Below the pieces are notes generated by a model. The model saw nothing but the letters and a program-made list of their open reading frames with translations. It did no database searches and had not been told where the DNA came from. The translations under genes and the position numbers were made by a program. From Verrucomicrobiaceae bacterium (GTDB lineage Bacteria > Verrucomicrobiota > Verrucomicrobiia > Verrucomicrobiales > Verrucomicrobiaceae), in contig JAGKWZ010000363.1 in assembly GCA_021151605.1 (NCBI GenBank), positions 1-11,669 of the forward strand: a stretch of 11,669 nucleotides of DNA, written 5' to 3'. Shown here one piece after another: positions 7,615-11,669 of this stretch. Position 1 is the first letter of the stretch. Each line of letters begins with the position of its first letter.

Positions 7615-7664
7615 GTCACTTTGCCGATCTCAGACCGGTCACTCGTGTTTAGACTTACGTCACT
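7615..7664 (+). repeat. three GTCACT repeats upstream of the amidohydrolase
   Basis: GTCACT occurs at 7615-7620, 7638-7643 and 7659-7664, spaced 23 and 21 bp start to start, about two helical turns each. All three lie in the 119-bp gap between the M3 and amidohydrolase genes. Such spacing would let a regulator bind one face of the DNA, but six-base words are short and chance is not excluded. No clear -35/-10 pair or terminator was found in the same gap. Confidence 0.25.
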
Positions 7665-7706
7665 AGAGACCCGGATACAGAGCCTGCTTGTCCGTTCTTT
7701 GGCCCC

Positions 7707-8648
7707 ATGAAATCCCACACTCAGTCCAGGCGCACTTTTCTCGGCAGCATCCTTTCCAGCGTGACCGCCAGTGCTGTTGCTCAGCAAAGTTCAGCCGCTG
7801 CTGAGCCGATTCTGGACATTCATCAGCACACTCATTACCACGACAGGAATGATGAGCACATGACCGCCCATCAGCAGGCGATGGGGATCACTAAAACAAT
7901 CCTGCTTCCAGCAGGCACGCCAACGGACCGCCCATCCACCCACAAAGGGAAATCCAATGGTCTCGCCGCGCGCTGTGGTGGCACGGAGACCTGCATGAAG
8001 ATCGCAAAGGCGAATCCACAGGCCTACCTGTGGGGTGCGAATGAGGTGACCGATCTGGAGTCGGCACCTGCGGAGATCGAAAAATGGCTGAAGCTCGGCG
8101 CGTGCATCATCGGGGAGCAAAAGTTCGCCGTGGAGTGTGACTCAGCCCACAGCCAGAAACTCTATGAACTGGCGGCTGAGTATCAGGTGCCGATCCTTCT
8201 GCACTTCCAGCACATGACTTACAATCTTGGCTATGACCGCTTTCACGCGATGCTGGCGAAGTATCCAAAGACGATCTTCATCGGTCATGCCCAGACCTTC
8301 TGGGGAAACATCGACAAAGCACACGATCAGAAGGTGCTGTATCCAAAATCAAAGATCACTCCTGGAGGAATCACGGATCGCTATCTGGCCGACTATCCCA
8401 ACATGTATGCCGACATGTCGGCAGGATCTGGACTGCTCGCGCTGACACGCGATGAAGAGCACACCACCAGCTTCTTCCAGCGTCATCAGGACAAAATCCT
8501 CTACGGTAGCGACTGCGCGGATCATTTTGGCCGTGGGCCAGGATGTCAGGGAGCCCAGACCATCGCCGCCATCAGGAAGCTTTCGCCAAACAAGAGCGTC
8601 GAACGGAAGATCCTATGGGAGAATTCGCAGAAGGTCTTCCGTCTCTGA
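7707..8648 (+). CDS. Tat-exported amidohydrolase (Amidohydro_2-type metal hydrolase), 313 aa
   Basis: This is a TIM-barrel metal-dependent hydrolase; substrate unknown. The N-terminus carries a twin-arginine signal, SRRTFLGS at 7-14, then a hydrophobic stretch and a likely signal peptidase site after AVA at 23-25, so it is probably exported folded to the periplasm. Metal-site motifs are in the right order: DIHQH (H39, H41) at the end of strand 1, LLHFQH (H166), FIGHAQ (H194) and YGSD (D269). The sequence ends in a family-typical helix (ILWENSQKVFRL). PVC bacteria carry many such Tat-signal amidohydrolases, often linked to sugar or aromatic use. No Shine-Dalgarno precedes the ATG. The stop is 1 bp from the stop of the convergent nitrilase gene. 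It could form an operon with the M3 gene, but the gap is large and the functions differ. Confidence 0.88.
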   Translation: MKSHTQSRRTFLGSILSSVTASAVAQQSSAAAEPILDIHQHTHYHDRNDEHMTAHQQAMGITKTILLPAGTPTDRPSTHKGKSNGLAARCGGTETCMKIAKANPQAYLWGANEVTDLESAPAEIEKWLKLGACIIGEQKFAVECDSAHSQKLYELAAEYQVPILLHFQHMTYNLGYDRFHAMLAKYPKTIFIGHAQTFWGNIDKAHDQKVLYPKSKITPGGITDRYLADYPNMYADMSAGSGLLALTRDEEHTTSFFQRHQDKILYGSDCADHFGRGPGCQGAQTIAAIRKLSPNKSVERKILWENSQKVFRL

Positions 8649-8649
8649 T

Positions 8650-9495
8650 CTATTTGCCAATCGCATCCTTCATCGCTGCTTCCATGAAGCCGTGAAACTC
8701 ACGAAAGCTCCAGGCAGATTTGGGGAGGCCCCACGCCATGTTTCTGACGGGAGCAATATCGATCTCGGCAGTGATGAAATCTTCCATATGTCGCCGACTA
8801 CGCACGAGAATCTCACCGTTCGGGTCCAAGACATAGCTATCTCCATAACCGATGCCTTGATTCTTGGTGATACCACTTTTGGCATGGTCGAGCACGACGT
8901 TGTTCCCACGCACAAAATAGACTGCGTTCTCAATGGCTCGCGCCGCATGGTCGGCACGCACTTTCGTGAAGTGAGAGATCAGCCCGGCATCGCTGATGTA
9001 GTTAAAATGGGGAGCAAAGATCACAGAGGCACCTTTCAGTGCCAAGATGCGCGCAGGCTCGATGTAGCCGCCATCTGAACAGATCAGAACTCCGAACTTC
9101 AGCCCCTGATGCTCCCACACTGGAAACTCACGCCCCTGCTTGTGGAACTTCTGATAGGCTGTGCACTTGCTGAAGGTGCCAAGCAGATGTCCACGATGAG
9201 CCACGAGGACTGAGTTGTAGAGATCTGCCCCTCGTATCTCGTTGTAGCCTACAATGGCCAGCACCTCATGTCGGCTGGTTACATCAAGCACGCGCAGCAT
9301 CGAGTCCGAGTTGTTGGCAAAAGCCCCAGCTCTCGCGTTCTCCTCCGTGTCAGGATAGCCCGTGAGGAAGCATTCGGGAAAAGTCACAATCGCAGCTCCG
9401 GCATCGTCCGCACGCCGGAGACCTTCTTCAAATCGTTTCAAATTGTGGTCAAAGTCCCCACACCAAGATTCGAACTGACAATGCGCAATTTTCAT
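8650..9495 (-). CDS. carbon-nitrogen hydrolase (nitrilase superfamily amidase), 281 aa
   Basis: Members hydrolyse non-peptide C-N bonds in amides, nitriles or carbamoyl compounds through a Glu-Lys-Cys triad; they are cytoplasmic. All three residues are visible in order: E41 in FPECFLTGYP, K110 in GTFSKCT, and C139 in GVLICSDGGYIEP. The sequence around the cysteine (CSDGGYIEP in place of the common CYD..FPE) suggests an aliphatic amidase or N-carbamoyl hydrolase-like branch, but the substrate cannot be told. I chose ATG 9495 because MKIAHCQFE is the standard first strand; a TTG at 9531 would add 12 unlikely residues. No signal peptide. It lies 131 bp downstream of DUF1501 on the same strand and may be read from that transcript or from its own promoter. 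Confidence 0.9.
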   Translation of the reverse strand: MKIAHCQFESWCGDFDHNLKRFEEGLRRADDAGAAIVTFPECFLTGYPDTEENARAGAFANNSDSMLRVLDVTSRHEVLAIVGYNEIRGADLYNSVLVAHRGHLLGTFSKCTAYQKFHKQGREFPVWEHQGLKFGVLICSDGGYIEPARILALKGASVIFAPHFNYISDAGLISHFTKVRADHAARAIENAVYFVRGNNVVLDHAKSGITKNQGIGYGDSYVLDPNGEILVRSRRHMEDFITAEIDIAPVRNMAWGLPKSAWSFREFHGFMEAAMKDAIGK

Positions 9496-9533
9496 GAGCT
9501 GAATCTGCCCCAATCCTTGCCTCAGATACAAGA

Positions 9534-9549
9534 TCGAAGATTCCTTCGA
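9534..9549. promoter_or_regulatory. 6-bp inverted repeat in the nitrilase leader
   Basis: TCGAAG-ATTC-CTTCGA is a perfect inverted repeat, 39-54 bp before the nitrilase ATG and 77 bp or more past the DUF1501 stop. It could be a small operator or a weak RNA hairpin. There is no T run after it on either strand, so it is not a clear terminator. No well-supported promoter could be placed in the 9496-9626 gap. Confidence 0.2.
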
Positions 9550-9626
9550 GAGATTTGATACATAGCAAAATCTCCGTCACCACTTCACCAACTAGGTTCG
9601 AGAGGCGAAAAGTAGAAGCCGTCATT

Positions 9627-10913
9627 TCATGAGACAATCGGCCGGATCACCTCGCCATACACATCCGTGAGCCGGAAGTCTCGTCCAGCATACCGGTAAG
9701 TCAGCTCCTCGTGATTGATGCCGAGCAGATGGAGGATCGTGGCGTGCAGATCGTGGATGCTGGTGGGATTTTCCTGGGCGGCGAAGCCGAACTCATCCGT
9801 GCTGCCGTGCACCGTGCCGCCTTTGATGCCTCCACCGGCCATCCACACGCTGAAGCCGTAGTGATTGTGATCGCGGCCGAGCTTCGACTTGCCGCCGCTG
9901 AGCTCGACGGTCGGTGTGCGGCCGAATTCGCCGCCCCAAATGACGAGCGTGTCATCCAGCATGCCGCGCTGTTTCAGATCACTCAAAAGCGCCGCGATGG
10001 GCTGGTCGATCTCCGCCGCGAGCTTGCGATGATTCGTTTCGATGTCGTTATGATTGTCCCAGGGCTGCCCCGCGCCATGCCAGAGCTGCACCATGCGCAC
10101 ACCTCGCTCTAGCAAGCGCCGCGCGATGAGCGTCTGCCGCGCATGCACGCCCTCGCCATACATCTGGCGGATGTGCTCGGGCTCCTTCGTGACATCAAAC
10201 GCGTCCGCCGCCTCCATCTGCATGCGAAAGGCCAGTTCAAAGCTCTGGATGCGCGCCTCCAGTCGTGGATCGCTGCGCTCGGCCTTGTGCGCGGTATTGA
10301 TGCGACGCAGCAGCTCGAGCTGGCGGAGCTGCACGCTCGTGTCCGCGTGCGGGCTGCGGATGTTTTCGATCAAGCGGTCCACCGTCTCGTACTTGGAATC
10401 GACATACGTCCCTTGGAACGCACCGGGCAGAAACGCCGCCTGCCAGTTCTCCGCTCCTTTGATCGGCATGCCACCGGGACACATCGCGATGAAGCCCGGC
10501 AAGTCCGCCGTCTCGCTGCCGAGGCCGTAGGTCAGCCAAGCACCGAGGCTTGGCCGAGGCTGGATGGAGTCGCCGCAGTTCATGAGCATCAGCGACGGCT
10601 CATGATTCGGCACCTGCGCCTGCATCGATCGGATCACCGCGATGTCATCGATGTGCGCCGCTGTTTTCGCGAAAAGCTCACTCACCTCGATCCCGCTCTG
10701 CCCGTAGCGTTGAAACTTGAACGGCGAAGGAAACGCCGCGCCGGTCTTCCTCTCCGTGATGCGATGACTCGGCACCGGTTTGCCCGCGTAGCGTGCCAGC
10801 TCCGGCTTCGGATCAAACGTGTCCACATGCGACGGCCCGCCATGGCCAGCTTGCTGCGCGAAGCGTCGTGGAGTGCGGTGCAGAGATGCAAGGGCACCTT
10901 GCATCGACGACAC
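9627..10913 (-). CDS. DUF1501 family protein, 5'-truncated, 428-aa frame
   Basis: DUF1501 proteins belong to the alkaline phosphatase/sulfatase-like superfamily and in PVC bacteria pair with DUF1553 proteins; their reaction is unknown. Family blocks are present: GGPSHVDTFDPKP at 25-37, PNHEPSLM at 102-109, WDNHND at 285-290, GGEFGRTP at 327-334, GRDHNHYGFS at 346-355 and HGSTDEFGF at 369-377. Normal members begin with a Tat signal and a hydrophobic strand, so that GGPSHVD sits near residue 60-70. Here those about 40 residues are absent. The only available start (GTG 10913) and the first about 17 codons lie inside the neighbouring inverted-repeat element. The protein would therefore start with unrelated sequence and lack export. 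It is probably a pseudogene remnant, although the remaining frame is intact to the stop. Confidence 0.85.
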   Translation of the reverse strand: MSSMQGALASLHRTPRRFAQQAGHGGPSHVDTFDPKPELARYAGKPVPSHRITERKTGAAFPSPFKFQRYGQSGIEVSELFAKTAAHIDDIAVIRSMQAQVPNHEPSLMLMNCGDSIQPRPSLGAWLTYGLGSETADLPGFIAMCPGGMPIKGAENWQAAFLPGAFQGTYVDSKYETVDRLIENIRSPHADTSVQLRQLELLRRINTAHKAERSDPRLEARIQSFELAFRMQMEAADAFDVTKEPEHIRQMYGEGVHARQTLIARRLLERGVRMVQLWHGAGQPWDNHNDIETNHRKLAAEIDQPIAALLSDLKQRGMLDDTLVIWGGEFGRTPTVELSGGKSKLGRDHNHYGFSVWMAGGGIKGGTVHGSTDEFGFAAQENPTSIHDLHATILHLLGINHEELTYRYAGRDFRLTDVYGEVIRPIVS

Positions 10914-11011
10914 CGCTGTCGATGGCTAGAAGGACGCTTTTAGGCCGAAGAACGCCGTCCGGCTGACGAAAGCGGTGTCGCGCTTCGCTTGCCACCGCAC
11001 TCCACGACGCT
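10862..11011. mobile_element. 150-bp MITE- or REP-like element with 19-bp terminal inverted repeats
   Basis: The ends are perfect 19-bp inverted repeats: agcgtcgtggagtgcggtg at 10862-10880 and its exact complement at 10993-11011. Inside are a 9-bp hairpin with a GCA loop (10885-10893 pairing with 10897-10905), a 10-bp inverted repeat (10908-10917 with 10971-10980) and a 5-bp inner pair (10932-10936 with 10956-10960). The hexamer GCGCGA touches the left end (10856-10861) and lies 1 bp from the right end (11013-11018), so it could be a target-site duplication. The element is too small to code for a transposase. It sits between the DUF1553 stop and the truncated DUF1501 gene. A non-autonomous mobile element or dispersed palindromic repeat is the best reading; a structured RNA is an alternative. 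Confidence 0.65.
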
Positions 11012-11028
11012 GGCGCGAGATTTGACGC

Positions 11029-11669
11029 TCAATCCACGAACATGAACTCATTCGAGAGCATCAAGACCTGTGCGAGTTGTTCCCATGCGGTCAAACTGGT
11101 CTTTGACTGTGAGCTGAAGTCCTTGTTCGCATCCCACGACTCCGCTGGTGTGTCGCCACCGGAGCCAGCCACGGCTTGAGCGGCGATGAGTTGTGGGGAC
11201 CAGAGGAATTGATCGCTGTTCAGGCCATCGGCGATGTCGGTGATGAAGTCGAGGGTGTCGCCGGCTTGAAAGGAAATGGCGGTGAGGCTGAGATCGGCTT
11301 GGGAGCCGTGGAGCTTCGTGCTGAGCAGTTTGCCGAGCCTTGAATGGCTGACGAAGGCGCGAATGCCATCACCGACCTTGGGTTCGTGGATCAAGGTGGA
11401 CCGCAGGTCGTAGTTTCCGGTGGCGGGAGCCGTCCAGCGACGCACGACGGCATGCTGGCGGTCGTTTCCGGGATGACCGCCTTCAGCGGTGAGTTGGGCC
11501 CAGCCGAGTTTGGCATTCGGCCAGTCTTCGTCGCCTTGCCAAGCATGGCCGGTGAAGTGCGGCAGTGGTGTGAAGGTCTTCACGCGGCCGTTTTTTTCGT
11601 CCCACTCGCCGTAACCGTGCTGCCAGGCCTTGGCGCGGTCGTTTTCGACGATCACGGGCTTTTCATCGA
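11029..11669 (-). CDS. DUF1553-type protein, C-terminal part (gene runs off the window)
   Basis: The frame is open to the right edge, giving 212 visible residues. The last part, AWEQLAQVLMLSNEFMFVD, is the usual C-terminus of DUF1553 proteins in PVC bacteria. These are large secreted or surface proteins, often with DUF1549 and cytochrome-c-like (PSCyt) domains, and are encoded next to DUF1501. Before it lies a beta-rich carbohydrate-binding-like domain, with markers such as LPHFTGHAWQG, KLGWAQLTAEGGHPG, VRRWTAPATG, GDGIRAFVSHSRLG, GDTLDFITDIADGLNSDQFLW. Its role is inferred from the family; no ligand is known. The upstream half is not in view. The stop TGA at 11029-11031 lies 17 bp before the inverted-repeat element, where an intact DUF1501 start would be expected. 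Confidence 0.85.
   Translation of the reverse strand, partial: DEKPVIVENDRAKAWQHGYGEWDEKNGRVKTFTPLPHFTGHAWQGDEDWPNAKLGWAQLTAEGGHPGNDRQHAVVRRWTAPATGNYDLRSTLIHEPKVGDGIRAFVSHSRLGKLLSTKLHGSQADLSLTAISFQAGDTLDFITDIADGLNSDQFLWSPQLIAAQAVAGSGGDTPAESWDANKDFSSQSKTSLTAWEQLAQVLMLSNEFMFVD

Noticed and set aside
10143..10943. Plus-strand open frame opposite DUF1501 (266 codons)
   Set aside because: It is an Arg/His/Leu-rich shadow frame; the DUF1501 motifs on the minus strand explain the coding signal.
1..11669. CRISPR array, tRNA or rRNA genes
   Set aside because: No regularly spaced repeats, no cloverleaf-like sequence with a tRNA T-arm motif, and no conserved rRNA segments were seen.

Overview
The window looks like a chromosomal stretch from a Verrucomicrobiota bacterium, perhaps close to Prosthecobacter. 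This is an inference from gene content. The best marker is an adjacent DUF1553 and DUF1501 gene pair, which is typical of Planctomycetes and Verrucomicrobia. It is supported by a 700-residue M3 oligopeptidase, a Tat-exported amidohydrolase, moderately high GC content and starts that mostly lack a Shine-Dalgarno sequence.

Layout, left to right. Positions 1-45 are the tail of a plus-strand gene that enters from outside. Positions 67-1033 hold three plus-strand ORFs with no recognised family: a 49-residue ORF, a 95-residue ORF, and a small membrane-anchored protein whose ATG overlaps the preceding stop. Next comes clpB on the minus strand (1039-3624), convergent with the membrane protein and only 5 bp from it. 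A 301-bp gene-free stretch upstream of clpB contains a G-quadruplex-type motif, a short palindrome and a direct repeat. A minus-strand MFS transporter follows (3926 to about 5431). It appears to have lost its first membrane helix at the junction with the divergent M3 peptidase gene (5473-7587). A Tat-signal amidohydrolase (7707-8648) and a minus-strand nitrilase-family hydrolase (8650-9495) meet tail to tail with 1 bp between them. The right end is a minus-strand DUF1553 to DUF1501 pair. The DUF1501 gene is cut at its 5' end by a 150-bp element (10862-11011) with perfect 19-bp terminal inverted repeats and further nested hairpins.

The genes do not form one pathway. ClpB is housekeeping proteostasis, and the M3 enzyme is probably general peptide turnover. 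The transporter, amidohydrolase, nitrilase and DUF1501/DUF1553 genes are accessory nutrient-use or cell-surface functions of unknown substrate. I see no convincing novel multi-gene system. The strongest non-routine signal is the structured inverted-repeat element together with the truncated DUF1501 gene beside it. The apparent 5' truncation of the transporter comes next.
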